The notes: a model not told the origin generated them from the letters alone. Positions 35,568-44,222 are shown, counted from the stretch's first letter. The stretch: 64,000 bases of DNA from Litorimonas sp046250185 (GCF_046250185.1 NZ_CP176469.1), one strand, 5' to 3'. Numbers and translations are program-made.

Positions 35568-36876
35568 TGCCGCTCTATGGGATGCGCTCAGCCGCCCTGA
35601 AAACCTGACATTGATAGGCACGATCTTATCCCTGCTCGTGTTCTCTGCATTTTTCTCCAGCTCTGAAACGGCGCTGACGGCGGCGTCGCGTGTGCGCATG
35701 CATGCAGCAGAAAAGGACGGGGATAAGCGGGCGACCATTGTGACAAAATTGATGAACATGCGGGAGCGCCTGCTGGGCGGTATTTTGCTCGGAAATAATC
35801 TCGTCAATATTCTGGCGTCCGTTCTGACCACAGCCTTGTTCACGAATTTATTCGGCGCTGGCGGTGTGGCTTTGGCCGCAGCGACAGGTGTGATGACGAT
35901 CTTGATTTTGATTTTCGCCGAAGTTCTGCCCAAGACTTACGCGATCACGCAGCCAGATAAATTAGCGCTGATCGTCTCGCGCCCTATTTTATGGATCATC
36001 CGAATTCTTGCTCCGATTGTGACCGTGGTGCAGGTCATCGTCAATGGCGTGCTGCGCCTGTTTGGTATGGACACCAATGCGTCTGCTTGGACAGCGGCGG
36101 ACGAAATTCGCGGCGCGGTTGATCTGCATCTACAAGAAGGCGGTGTGGCGAAACGCGCGCGGGATCAAATTTACGGCGTTCTTGAAATCGGCGAATTGAC
36201 GATCGAAGAAGTTATGATCCACCGTAAGAATTTAAATATGGTCGATGTCAACGCATCGCCCGAACAGATCATTAAAGACGTTTTGGCGTCAGGTCATACG
36301 CGCCTACCGATCTACAAAGAAGACACCGATAATGTCATCGGCGTGTTGCACATCAAAGATCTACTGAAAGCGATGTCCCGCGCGAGTGGCGACATATCTT
36401 CCATCGACATAAAAAAATTCGCCCGTGAGCCATGGTTCGTGCCAGAGACAACATCAGTTGTGAAACAGCTTCGGGCGTTTCAACAAAAGCGTGAACACTT
36501 TGCGTTGGTCGTTGATGAGTACGGCGCGCTGATGGGTGTCGTGACTTTGGAAGATATTTTGGAAGAAATCGTTGGTGATATCCAAGATGAATATGACGAA
36601 GAACTGTCTGGTGTAAACCGCCTCAAAGACGGCGGCGCTATTGTGCGCGGGGATGTGGCTGTGCGCGATTTAAACCGCGCGATGGATTGGAAGCTGCCTG
36701 ACGAAGAAGCCGTCACGATTGCGGGCCTCGTGATCCATGAAAGCCAGACCATCCCGATCGTGGGGCAAACATTCGCGTATCACGGCTACCGCTTTGAAAT
36801 CTTAACTCGCACGCGCAACCAAATTCAAAGCTTGCGAGTCACCAAGACGTTTGAGCCGGATCAGCGCGCGGGTTAA
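35560..36876 (+). CDS. CorC/HlyC (CNNM)-family membrane protein with CBS pair
   Basis: A 438-residue protein with the CNNM/DUF21 N-terminal membrane domain (LVFSAFFSSSETALTAASRV opening, several TM helices to ~155), two CBS domains (~215-335; LASGHTRLPIYKEDTDNVIG and FALVVDEYGALMGVVTLEDI) and a C-terminal CorC_HlyC domain (WKLPDEEAVTIAGLV). Relatives are linked to Mg/Co efflux or magnesium homeostasis. It overlaps aroB by 8 bp and converges on bolA with a 4-bp overlap. Confidence 0.9.
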   Translation: MLDAALWDALSRPENLTLIGTILSLLVFSAFFSSSETALTAASRVRMHAAEKDGDKRATIVTKLMNMRERLLGGILLGNNLVNILASVLTTALFTNLFGAGGVALAAATGVMTILILIFAEVLPKTYAITQPDKLALIVSRPILWIIRILAPIVTVVQVIVNGVLRLFGMDTNASAWTAADEIRGAVDLHLQEGGVAKRARDQIYGVLEIGELTIEEVMIHRKNLNMVDVNASPEQIIKDVLASGHTRLPIYKEDTDNVIGVLHIKDLLKAMSRASGDISSIDIKKFAREPWFVPETTSVVKQLRAFQQKREHFALVVDEYGALMGVVTLEDILEEIVGDIQDEYDEELSGVNRLKDGGAIVRGDVAVRDLNRAMDWKLPDEEAVTIAGLVIHESQTIPIVGQTFAYHGYRFEILTRTRNQIQSLRVTKTFEPDQRAG

Positions 36877-37172
36877 ACCGCTCTTAGAACTTCCAACGAA
36901 AACGCATGAATTTTCGGCATTTCATCTGACAGCGCATCCATAACTGCGCGGTGCTGCGCCAAACGTGTCAGCCCGTCCAAAGCCTTGCTTTGGATAATAA
37001 CATGGAAATGGCTCTCCGCGCTTTGCCCGTCCTCCGCCTCGCCAAATTCTGCGGCATGAGCGCGCGCCCCAGCATGCCCCGCATGCTTGTGGCTCTCATC
37101 TCTGACCTCTAACTGCGACGGATTAAACTTTTCCGTGAGTTTAGACTTGATTGCTGTGCCGATTATGCCCAT
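36873..37172 (-). CDS. bolA: BolA-family protein
   Basis: A 99-residue BolA with the conserved His-containing core (LEVRDESHKHAGHAG, ESHFHVIIQSKAL, and RLAQHRAVMDALSDEM then IHAFSLEV). BolA proteins pair with monothiol glutaredoxins to handle [2Fe-2S] clusters and influence morphology. Divergent from the J-domain gene; bolA next to a J-domain gene and cobST is common in Alphaproteobacteria. Confidence 0.93.
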   Translation of the reverse strand: MGIIGTAIKSKLTEKFNPSQLEVRDESHKHAGHAGARAHAAEFGEAEDGQSAESHFHVIIQSKALDGLTRLAQHRAVMDALSDEMPKIHAFSLEVLRAV

Positions 37173-37213
37173 TTTGTGCAGTCCTAATTTAGCTTCAACC
37201 GTATATAGGTCCT

Positions 37214-37831
37214 ATGCCCTCCAATTTCGAGTACAAACCCAAAGGAATCGATATTCGCGTCTCTAAGACGAAGAAGAAGAAACCGCCTAGCCAAGAACCT
37301 TGCGACTGGGAGGGGTGCGTGTCCAAAGGCGGCTGCAAAGCGCCAAAGGGTCCAGACCGCCTACGCGAATATTATAATTTCTGCACAGCCCATGCGCGTG
37401 AATATAATAAGAACTGGAATTTCTTCTCAGGCATGAGCGATACAGATATTGCGGAATGGCAAGTCGGCGCCCGCCACGGCCACCGCCCAACTTGGGATGT
37501 GCGCAAGAATACAGGCGAACGGGCGCAAGCGCAGAAGAAGCGCAAAGCTGGCTCCACCTCGGTCACGTCTGAAGGGTATAATATCTTCGGCGAAGGCGGC
37601 ATACCCGATCAGAAAGAAGCCCCCCGCCGCCGCCTCTCTAAGATGCAGATCAAAGCGCTCAACGATATGGGTCTTGATGAAACGGCGACCAAAGAAGACG
37701 CGCGCAAACGCTACACCCAACTCGTTAAACAGCTCCATCCCGATGCCAACCAAGGCAAGCGCAATACCGAAGAAAGCCTGCAGCGTGTGGTCAACGCCTA
37801 TAAGGTCTTAAAGACAACCGATCTTGGCTAG
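37214..37831 (+). CDS. J-domain (DnaJ-like) protein
   Basis: A 205-residue protein with a C-terminal J domain (~145-203; KEDARKRYTQLVKQLHPDAN with the HPD motif). The N-terminal part carries four Cys (CDWEGCVSKGGC and FCTAHAREYNKNWNFF), possibly a zinc site, unlike standard DnaJ. It probably recruits DnaK to a dedicated client. In this conserved neighbourhood the downstream CobS/CobT pair is a candidate, which is inference. Confidence 0.88.
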   Translation: MPSNFEYKPKGIDIRVSKTKKKKPPSQEPCDWEGCVSKGGCKAPKGPDRLREYYNFCTAHAREYNKNWNFFSGMSDTDIAEWQVGARHGHRPTWDVRKNTGERAQAQKKRKAGSTSVTSEGYNIFGEGGIPDQKEAPRRRLSKMQIKALNDMGLDETATKEDARKRYTQLVKQLHPDANQGKRNTEESLQRVVNAYKVLKTTDLG

Positions 37832-37834
37832 CAT

Positions 37835-38200
37835 GTGAGCCAGCTTTCGCGTTTTCTGATCGCAGGCGTCGGCACTGTCGGTCTATATATTGGCGGCGTT
37901 TGGTGGGGGACGGAAATCGCAGGGTTTCCGCCGCGCGCAGTGAATTGGGTTTTCTATATCTTGGCGACGGGGATTTCATTCCTGCTTGCTTATCTGTGGA
38001 TATTCAAATCAAAGGCACCCCCCGTTGGCGCGCTGCTGGGCTATATCTTGCTGCAGGTCGGCGGAATTATATTCAATACGCTTTGGGTGGAGGCCGGACT
38101 GCGCTTCACAGGCCTCTATCCTTGGGTGATTGCCGCGACCTATTTCGCAATTTGGCCGTTTCTGTCCTTCACGGCCCAGCGACATTATATCTTCAAATGA
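37835..38200 (+). CDS. GtrA-family membrane protein
   Basis: A 121-residue protein with four predicted TM helices in the GtrA layout (RFLIAGVGTVGLYIGGVWWG; VNWVFYILATGISFLLAYLW; LGYILLQVGGIIFNTLWV; AATYFAIWPFLSFTAQRHYI), ending with the family's aromatic/basic FK. GtrA proteins help flip polyprenyl-linked sugars for cell-surface glycans. The start is a GTG at 37835, three bases after the J-domain stop; an ATG at 37833 is immediately followed by a stop. No glycosyltransferase partner is adjacent, so the role is open. Confidence 0.82.
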   Translation: MSQLSRFLIAGVGTVGLYIGGVWWGTEIAGFPPRAVNWVFYILATGISFLLAYLWIFKSKAPPVGALLGYILLQVGGIIFNTLWVEAGLRFTGLYPWVIAATYFAIWPFLSFTAQRHYIFK

Positions 38201-38285
38201 GATACTTGGATTTCAGACAGGCAACGGCTATAGCCAAATAGACAAGATTTCCTCACATGATGCCGACACAGAAAGCCAAGCAATT

Positions 38286-39269
38286 ATGAGTGACCAATTC
38301 CCGATTTTTCAGCCAGACACCACGATTTCTGCGCGCGAAGTGTTTGACGTCGATTTCGATATGGAAGTCCCTGCGTTTTCCAAGGTCAGCGAATATGTCC
38401 CGCCCGTGGACGACGCCTATATCTTCGATGACCGCACAACACAGGCGATCCTCGCGGGCTTCGCCTATGACCGCCGCGTTATGGTGCAGGGATATCACGG
38501 GACAGGCAAGTCAACCCATATTGAACAGGTCGCTGCACGGTTGAACTGGCCCATGGTGCGGATCAACCTCGACAGCCATGTGTCGCGGATTGACCTTGTC
38601 GGCAAAGACGCGATTGTCCTCAAAGACGGCAAGCAGATCACGGAATTCCGCGAGGGCCTGCTGCCTTGGGCGCTACAAAATCCTGTCGCGCTGGTGTTTG
38701 ATGAATATGACGCGGGTCGCCCCGACGTGATGTTTGTGATCCAGCGTGTGTTGGAAGCGCAAGGTCGCCTGACGCTGCTCGATCAAAACAAAGTTATCAC
38801 GCCGCACAACGCTTTCCGCCTGTTCGCGACGACGAACACGGTGGGCCTCGGCGATACAAGCGGGCTTTATCACGGCACGCAGCAAATCAACCAGGGCCAG
38901 ATGGACCGTTGGTCAATCGTCTGCCAGCTCAACTACCTCCCACATGATCAGGAAGAAGCCATCGTGCTGGCGAAGTCGCCGAGCTATGACACACCCGAAG
39001 GTCGCGATTTGCTCGCGAGCATGGTGCGTGTTGCCGACATGACGCGGAACAGTTTTATCGCGGGCGATATTTCGACCGTCATGAGTCCGCGAACGGTGAT
39101 GAACTGGGCCGAAAACGCGCGCATCTTCGGCGGCGACATCGCACAGGCATTCCGCCTGACCTTCCTCAATAAATGCGACGAACTCGAGCGTCCGATCATC
39201 AGCGAATTCTACCAACGCGCGTTTGGCGAAGATCTGCCAGAAAGCGCCGCAACGGTGATGGTGGCTTAA
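38286..39269 (+). CDS. cobS: CobS-like AAA+ ATPase (MoxR-type)
   Basis: A 327-residue MoxR-class AAA+ ATPase. Walker A GYHGTGKSTHIEQVAARLNW, Walker B ALVFDEYDAGRPDVMF, sensor I LFATTNTVGLGDTSGLYHG are present. It matches the CobS subunit of aerobic cobaltochelatase, which with CobT activates CobN to insert cobalt. I chose the ATG at 38286 (MSDQFPIFQPD); the longer frame runs through gtrA. No cobN or other cobalamin gene is in the window, so the pair may act on another target. Confidence 0.9.
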   Translation: MSDQFPIFQPDTTISAREVFDVDFDMEVPAFSKVSEYVPPVDDAYIFDDRTTQAILAGFAYDRRVMVQGYHGTGKSTHIEQVAARLNWPMVRINLDSHVSRIDLVGKDAIVLKDGKQITEFREGLLPWALQNPVALVFDEYDAGRPDVMFVIQRVLEAQGRLTLLDQNKVITPHNAFRLFATTNTVGLGDTSGLYHGTQQINQGQMDRWSIVCQLNYLPHDQEEAIVLAKSPSYDTPEGRDLLASMVRVADMTRNSFIAGDISTVMSPRTVMNWAENARIFGGDIAQAFRLTFLNKCDELERPIISEFYQRAFGEDLPESAATVMVA

Positions 39270-41182
39270 TGGCTGAACACGACTATTTAAGCGGGCTGGC
39301 AAAGTCTCTTAAAGGTCGTGTCGCATCAACGCCTCTGGAGGCAAAATTTAGAGCTATGACTGGCCAATCGCCCATTGATAATTTCAAACGCTCGCTCGCC
39401 TCTGCGACGAAAGCGATTTCGGGTGAGCCGGAATTGGAGGTGAGTTTTGGCGGGGACGTCGCGGGGATCGTGCGCGATCAGATCATGTTGCCGAGCTTGC
39501 CGCCTGCGCCCAAGCCTGAATTAATTGCGAAAGCTCGCGGGGAAGCGGATGCGCTGGCTTTGCGTCTGGCGCTGCACGACACTGATGTTCATACGCAAGG
39601 GCAGCCGCAATCTGGCCCCGCCCGCGCCGTGTTCGAAGCCATGGAGCAAGCACGGATTGAAGCGCTTGGCGGGCAGCACCTCTCTGGCCTCGGTGATAAT
39701 CTCATGGCGGCGCTTGACGCTCGCGCGACCCGACGTGGGTTTGATAAAGAGAACATTGCAAAAGACGATAACAGTTTCGCCGAAGCCGTTGGGCTATTTG
39801 CGCGCGAAGTCCTAACAGGACGCGACCTTCCAGCATCGACTGACGGAATCATGCAGGCGTGGCGGGACGAGATTGCGTTGAAGGGCGGGGAACGGATGGA
39901 TGCGCTCAAAGACTTGATCGGCGATCAGGCGGCCTTTGGGCAAAGCGTCCAAGACCTCATCGCGGATTTCGACTTGGGCCAAGATTTGGCTGACCCCGAA
40001 GAGGATGACGATTCTGATGATGAAACGTCAGAAAATGAGCAAGAGCAGCAACAAGATAGCCAAGACGATACGCAGTCAGAGGATCAGCCTGGCCAGACCG
40101 AAGTATCTGACGCGGATGCGGTTGAGGACGACACAGGCGACCCGCAAGACATGGTCGACGCCGAAAATATGGACGGCGAGGGTGATGATAGCGAGCAAAC
40201 ACCGAGCCCCAACGGCCAACGCCCGCAACCGACAAATCTGCCTGACCCTTATAGTGTCTACACGACAGCGCATGACGAAGTGATCAAGGCGGAAGAGCTG
40301 TGCGATATTGATGAATTGGAGCGTTTGCGCGGCTATCTCGACGGGCATATGGCGGGTCTATCAGGCGCGATTTCACGGCTGGCCAACCGTTTGCAGCGGC
40401 GCTTGCTCGCGCAACAACAACGCAGCTGGACCTATGATTTGGAAGAGGGGATGCTCGACACGGCGCGTTTGACCCGCGTGATCACTGACCCGATGAGCGC
40501 CCTGACATTCAAAGAAGAAAAGGAAACGGATTTCCGCGATACGATCGTGACGATCCTAATCGATAATTCAGGCTCGATGCGTGGGCGGCCAATTATGGTC
40601 GCTGCCGTCTGTGCCGACATCATGGCGCGAACGCTGGAACGCTGTGGCGTGAAAGCCGAAATTTTAGGCTTCACGACAAAAGCTTGGAAAGGCGGCAAGA
40701 GCTTTCAAGACTGGATGGCTGCGGGTAAACCAACAGGGCCAGGGCGGCTGAATGATTTGCGCCATATCGTCTATAAAAGTGCGGACATGCCGTGGCGGCG
40801 GGCGAAGCGAAACCTGGGCCTGATGATGCGCGAAGGCTTGCTCAAAGAAAATGTCGACGGCGAAGCGCTGGACTGGGCCTATAAACGCCTCATGGCGCGG
40901 CCGGAACAACGCCGCATTATGATGGTGATCAGTGACGGCGCGCCCGTGGATGATGCCACGCAAAGCCAAAATAAATCGGGCCTGCTTGAAAATCACCTGC
41001 GCCTCATGATCGATAAAATCGAAAACCGCTCAGAAGTCGAACTCGTCGCCATCGGCATCGGCCATGACGTCACTCGCTGGTATAAGCGCGCGGTCACGAT
41101 CATGGATGTCGAACAACTCGGCGGCGCAATGACGGAGAAGCTCGCGGAATTGTTTGACGAAAATCCGCGAGGCCGGCGGTAG
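39269..41182 (+). CDS. cobT: CobT-like VWA-domain protein
   Basis: A 637-residue CobT homologue. It has an acidic central segment (~245-330, Asp/Glu/Gln-rich) and a C-terminal von Willebrand A domain with a complete MIDAS start (TILIDNSGSMRGRPIM) and later GADMP-like and MVISDGAPVDDATQS segments. VWA proteins pair with MoxR ATPases to remodel client proteins; with CobS and CobN this is cobaltochelatase. Its ATG shares a base with the cobS stop (TAATG). Confidence 0.9.
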   Translation: MAEHDYLSGLAKSLKGRVASTPLEAKFRAMTGQSPIDNFKRSLASATKAISGEPELEVSFGGDVAGIVRDQIMLPSLPPAPKPELIAKARGEADALALRLALHDTDVHTQGQPQSGPARAVFEAMEQARIEALGGQHLSGLGDNLMAALDARATRRGFDKENIAKDDNSFAEAVGLFAREVLTGRDLPASTDGIMQAWRDEIALKGGERMDALKDLIGDQAAFGQSVQDLIADFDLGQDLADPEEDDDSDDETSENEQEQQQDSQDDTQSEDQPGQTEVSDADAVEDDTGDPQDMVDAENMDGEGDDSEQTPSPNGQRPQPTNLPDPYSVYTTAHDEVIKAEELCDIDELERLRGYLDGHMAGLSGAISRLANRLQRRLLAQQQRSWTYDLEEGMLDTARLTRVITDPMSALTFKEEKETDFRDTIVTILIDNSGSMRGRPIMVAAVCADIMARTLERCGVKAEILGFTTKAWKGGKSFQDWMAAGKPTGPGRLNDLRHIVYKSADMPWRRAKRNLGLMMREGLLKENVDGEALDWAYKRLMARPEQRRIMMVISDGAPVDDATQSQNKSGLLENHLRLMIDKIENRSEVELVAIGIGHDVTRWYKRAVTIMDVEQLGGAMTEKLAELFDENPRGRR

Positions 41183-41196
41183 TTACTCCACGAAAA

Positions 41197-41238
41197 AGCC
41201 CGCCCTGCCAGATTGTTATCTGTGCAGGACGGGCGGCT
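41197..41238 (+). terminator. Imperfect hairpin after cobT
   Basis: AGCCCGCCCTGC pairs with GCAGG-ACGGGCGGCT with one bulge around a ~15-base loop. It lies 15 bp past the cobT stop. The downstream sequence is pyrimidine-rich rather than a clean T-run. A second hairpin near 41289-41312 (CCTTCGCG...CGCGGAGG) followed by TTTTTT is the better terminator of this region. Confidence 0.55.
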
Positions 41239-41288
41239 CTCCCCTCACGCGTGCGAGTATTTGTGTCCCGCTTCGCTTGAATTATGTG

Positions 41289-41318
41289 GCCTTCGCGAGA
41301 CCGCGGAGGTTTTTTGTT
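41289..41318 (+). terminator. Intrinsic terminator, second hairpin after cobT
   Basis: CCTTCGCG and CGCGGAGG pair with minor mismatches around a short AGACC loop, directly followed by TTTTTTG. It is a good plus-strand Rho-independent terminator for the cobST transcript. Confidence 0.6.
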
Positions 41319-41335
41319 GTGCTTCGTGTTTCCGT

Positions 41336-41537
41336 TTCATGGAACCACGCTGAATATTTTTCGTCTTTTTACCTCATAAATTGGACGAAGGGGGTCCATT
41401 TTATAAGGCACCTATTTCCGAACGAAAATTATTCTAATTCACGGAACCTCGCTGAATATTTTGTGCTTTTCTGGCTCAGGAATTAGGCGAAGGATGCCTA
41501 TTTCCTGAGACTTATCTAGCGGCACAAATTATTCTAA
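41336..41537. repeat. Two tandem ~100-bp units with covarying hairpins
   Basis: Unit 1 (41336-41437) and unit 2 (41438-41537) share GGAACC[A/T]CGCTGAATATTTT at the start and AAATTATTCTAA at the end. Between them is a 14-bp stem with a 7-base loop (arms 41373-41386/41394-41407 and 41475-41488/41496-41509). The arms begin 32 bases after GGAACC in both units. Stem sequences differ at several positions, but partners change together: A-T to G-C, G-C to A-T, A-T to G-C and T-A to G-C, with a T-T mismatch kept at the same place. Loops are GAAGGGG and GAAGGAT. The end of unit 2 contains the hppA stop. Confidence 0.85.
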
Positions 41538-43648
41538 TGCGCCAACACAGCCAATAGTAGCAATGCGATGATGTTTGTAATCTTGATCATCGGGTTCACG
41601 GCTGGACCAGCGGTGTCTTTATAGGGATCGCCGACGGTGTCGCCCGTGACAGAGGCTTTGTGAGCTTCACTGCCTTTGCCGCCGTGATTGCCGTCTTCGA
41701 TATACTTCTTGGCATTGTCCCACGCGCCGCCGCCCGCTGTCATTGACAGCGCCACGAACAGACCTGTGACAATCACGCCCAGCAGCATCGCGCCGAGGGA
41801 GGAGACTGCGGCTGCACTACCAGCCAAGAACTGGACTGAGAAGAACAGCACGATAGGTGCCAAGATCGGCAGGAGTGACGGCTTGATCATTTCTTTGATC
41901 GCCGCCCCTGTCAGCAGGTCAACCGCCCGTGCATAATCAGGGCGAGACGTCCCCGCCATAATGCCTGGATCAGATTTGAACTGACGACGCACTTCTTCGA
42001 CAATCGCGCCAGCCGCTCGACCCACGGACTGCATCGCCCACGCACCGAAGAGGTAGGGCAACATGCCGCCAATAAAGAGGCCAACAATGACGTAAGGATC
42101 TGTGAGGCTGAACGTCAACGTACCCAGGCCGTCAAAGAATGAGCCAGGCGTTGCAATAGACGCGAAATACTCGACGTCTTTGTAATAGGCAGCAAACAGC
42201 ACCAACGCGCCGAGGCCAGCGGATGCAATCGCATAACCCTTGGTCACGGCCTTGGTCGTATTCCCGACCGCGTCCAGAGCGTCCGTTGTGTTGCGGACTT
42301 CAGACGGTAGCTCTGCCATCTCTGCAATGCCGCCCGCATTATCGGTCACAGGCCCAAAAGCGTCGAGCGCGACAATCATGCCTGCCACGCCGAGCATCGC
42401 TGTCACAGCAATCGCGATACCGTAAAGGCCCGCCAAGCTGAAAGTGGCGATAATGCCGAAGACGATAATTAGAACTGGGACAGCTGTCGCTTCCATTGAT
42501 ACGGCAAGGCCTTGGATCACATTCGTCCCGTGACCTGATTCAGACGCGGCGGCGACCGAGCGCACAGGCTTATATTTTGTGCCTGTGTAATACTCGGTGA
42601 TCATCACAATGGCGCCCGTAATGACGAGGCCGATAATGCTACAGATAAATAGGTTCATACCTGTCAGGGCTTTGTCACCGCCAATGGCTGTGCCAGCAAT
42701 GTCGCCGAGTCCCACCATTTGCTGCGTGACAAAAAAGATCGCCGCCGCAGACAAAACGCCCGTTGCGACAAGACCTTTATAAAGCGCGCCCATGACATTG
42801 GTTGACCCTTTGCCCAAGCGGACAAAATATGTGCCAATAATCGACGTCACAATACACACGGCTGCAATCGCCATCGGGTAAAGCTTCAACGCTTCCAGAT
42901 TGCTAAACAAGATAGAACCAAGAACCATGGTGGCCGCAATAGTCACGACATAAGTCTCAAACAAGTCAGCGGCCATGCCTGCGCAATCGCCGACATTATC
43001 GCCGACATTATCAGCAATCGTGGCCGGGTTGCGGGGGTCGTCTTCGGGAATACCCGCTTCGACTTTACCGACCAAATCGCCGCCCACATCTGCACCCTTG
43101 GTGAAGATACCGCCGCCGAGACGCGCAAAGACAGAGATCAAAGAAGCGCCGAGGGACAGGCTGACCAGCCCGTCAATCACGCCGCGCCCATCTGCGCCCA
43201 TAACTTGCGTCAAGACCAGGTAGTAACCTGCAAGGCCGAGCAGGGCGAAACCTGCGACGAGCATGCCCGTAATCGCACCCGCTTTGAACGCAATGTTCAG
43301 GCCCGCGCCCAGCGAGCCGCGAGACGCTTCGGTCGTGCGCACATTCGCTTGCACAGACACGAGCATACCGACATAGCCGGCAATCCCTGACAGCACAGCG
43401 CCAATGACGAAGCCGACAGGGGCAATCGCATTTTGGAATAATAAGGCGAGCACAATCGTCACAAAAACGCCAACAGCAGCAATCGTCTTATATTGTTTGT
43501 TGAGATAGGCCTTGGCACCTTCTTGAATTGCGCCAGCAATTTCATTCATACGGTCATTACCAGTACTGGCTTTCATCAAGCTGGCACGGGTCACAATCCC
43601 GTAAAGCACAGCCAGAACGCCAGCTGCGATGATTAGATAAAGAGTCAT
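41534..43648 (-). CDS. hppA: Membrane-bound, K+-independent proton-translocating pyrophosphatase
   Basis: A 704-residue multi-spanning H+-PPase that couples PPi hydrolysis to ion pumping. GADVGGDLVGKVEAGIPEDD and NVGDNVGDCAGMAADLFETY are the catalytic acidic motifs. In GNTTKAVTKGYA the Lys replaces the Ala of the K+-dependent class and the Thr sits three residues on, pointing to the K+-independent type. I chose the ATG at 43648 (GGAGAG upstream); a longer frame to 43867 would read through the leader repeats. The stop overlaps the downstream repeat unit. Confidence 0.94.
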   Translation of the reverse strand: MTLYLIIAAGVLAVLYGIVTRASLMKASTGNDRMNEIAGAIQEGAKAYLNKQYKTIAAVGVFVTIVLALLFQNAIAPVGFVIGAVLSGIAGYVGMLVSVQANVRTTEASRGSLGAGLNIAFKAGAITGMLVAGFALLGLAGYYLVLTQVMGADGRGVIDGLVSLSLGASLISVFARLGGGIFTKGADVGGDLVGKVEAGIPEDDPRNPATIADNVGDNVGDCAGMAADLFETYVVTIAATMVLGSILFSNLEALKLYPMAIAAVCIVTSIIGTYFVRLGKGSTNVMGALYKGLVATGVLSAAAIFFVTQQMVGLGDIAGTAIGGDKALTGMNLFICSIIGLVITGAIVMITEYYTGTKYKPVRSVAAASESGHGTNVIQGLAVSMEATAVPVLIIVFGIIATFSLAGLYGIAIAVTAMLGVAGMIVALDAFGPVTDNAGGIAEMAELPSEVRNTTDALDAVGNTTKAVTKGYAIASAGLGALVLFAAYYKDVEYFASIATPGSFFDGLGTLTFSLTDPYVIVGLFIGGMLPYLFGAWAMQSVGRAAGAIVEEVRRQFKSDPGIMAGTSRPDYARAVDLLTGAAIKEMIKPSLLPILAPIVLFFSVQFLAGSAAAVSSLGAMLLGVIVTGLFVALSMTAGGGAWDNAKKYIEDGNHGGKGSEAHKASVTGDTVGDPYKDTAGPAVNPMIKITNIIALLLLAVLAH

Positions 43649-43696
43649 GATAGATCTCTCCCCATAATGTGTGCCCATTATATTGAGCATCAATGT

Positions 43697-43788
43697 TATG
43701 AAGTTGGCCGCACCTTGTTTCAGATGCGCTTCCCCTCGCGAGTATGAAGTTGGCCGCTCATCCCCTAGAATGGCGCTTCCCTTCGCGG
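43697..43788. repeat. 46-bp tandem direct repeat in the hppA leader
   Basis: Two 46-bp copies (43697-43742 and 43743-43788). Both start TATGAAGTTGGCCGC and share GCGCTTCCC-TCGCG at the end, with a diverged middle. They lie in the upstream leader of the minus-strand hppA. A shorter inverted pair, GCGGAATAGGT near 43785 and ACCTATTCGC near 43881, flanks the next ~90 bp. No coding potential was seen. Confidence 0.75.
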
Positions 43789-43896
43789 AATAGGTAAACC
43801 TTAGCGCCAATGCAGAGCGAATCAAGCCCAAAATCGGAAATCCGTTAAGGGTTGGGACGTGCGTCAAAAATGCACCTGCGACCTATTCGCAAAGTA

Positions 43897-43914
43897 ATTG
43901 ACACTCATTCTCAA
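43897..43914. promoter_or_regulatory. Fur/Irr-like iron box upstream of bfd
   Basis: ATTGACACTCATTCTCAA lies 19 bp before the bfd ATG. The reverse complement TTGAGAATGAGTGTCAAT resembles Fur-type TGAGAATGA sequences seen upstream of iron genes. Assigned by position and resemblance only. Confidence 0.45.
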
Positions 43915-43932
43915 CTAGGGTAAATCGCAAAT

Positions 43933-44136
43933 ATGATCTATTGCGTGTGTAACAATATCAATACAGCGGCTGTGGACCGTGCAGCCAAAGCAGGGGCTGA
44001 AACAGCGGCCTGTGTTCAGAAATCCTGCGGGACGCGATTTAATTGCGGGCAGTGCAAAGTCGATATTCAAGCTCGGCTGATGGAACTCCGCGCCTTGGAT
44101 CCTGCCATTACGCCGTGTCTGCAAGCCGCAGAATAA
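43933..44136 (+). CDS. bfd: Bacterioferritin-associated ferredoxin
   Basis: A 67-residue Bfd with the four [2Fe-2S] ligands in place: C4 and C6 (MIYCVCNN) and C38 and C41 (RFNCGQCK). Bfd reduces the ferric core of bacterioferritin to release iron. It stands directly upstream of bfr and carries an iron-box-like site just before the start. Confidence 0.93.
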   Translation: MIYCVCNNINTAAVDRAAKAGAETAACVQKSCGTRFNCGQCKVDIQARLMELRALDPAITPCLQAAE

Positions 44137-44193
44137 CGCAATTTAGGCCCTCATAGGCCTATATATCATCGAAATTGCATATTTTTGTGCAAC

Positions 44194-44222
44194 TGATTTT
44201 CAATCACTTCAATAATCATTGA
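44194..44222. promoter_or_regulatory. Two short dyads before bfr
   Basis: TGATTTTCAATCA (44194-44206) is TGATT-N3-AATCA, and TCAATAATCATTGA (44209-44222) is TCAAT-N4-ATTGA. They fall in the 143-bp bfd-bfr gap where an iron-responsive regulator (Fur, Irr or similar) would be expected to act. Confidence 0.4.

Noticed and set aside
38130..38285. N-terminal extension of CobS
   Set aside because: It runs through the end of gtrA in another frame; the CobS family N-terminus begins at 38286.
39173..39268. N-terminal extension of CobT
   Set aside because: It overlaps cobS coding sequence; the ATG at 39269 gives the known CobT start and TAATG coupling.
41336..41537. CRISPR array
   Set aside because: Only two units of ~100 bp with internal hairpins and no spacer pattern or cas genes.
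43697..43788. CRISPR-like repeat in the hppA leader
   Set aside because: Two adjacent 46-bp copies with a diverged middle and no spacers.
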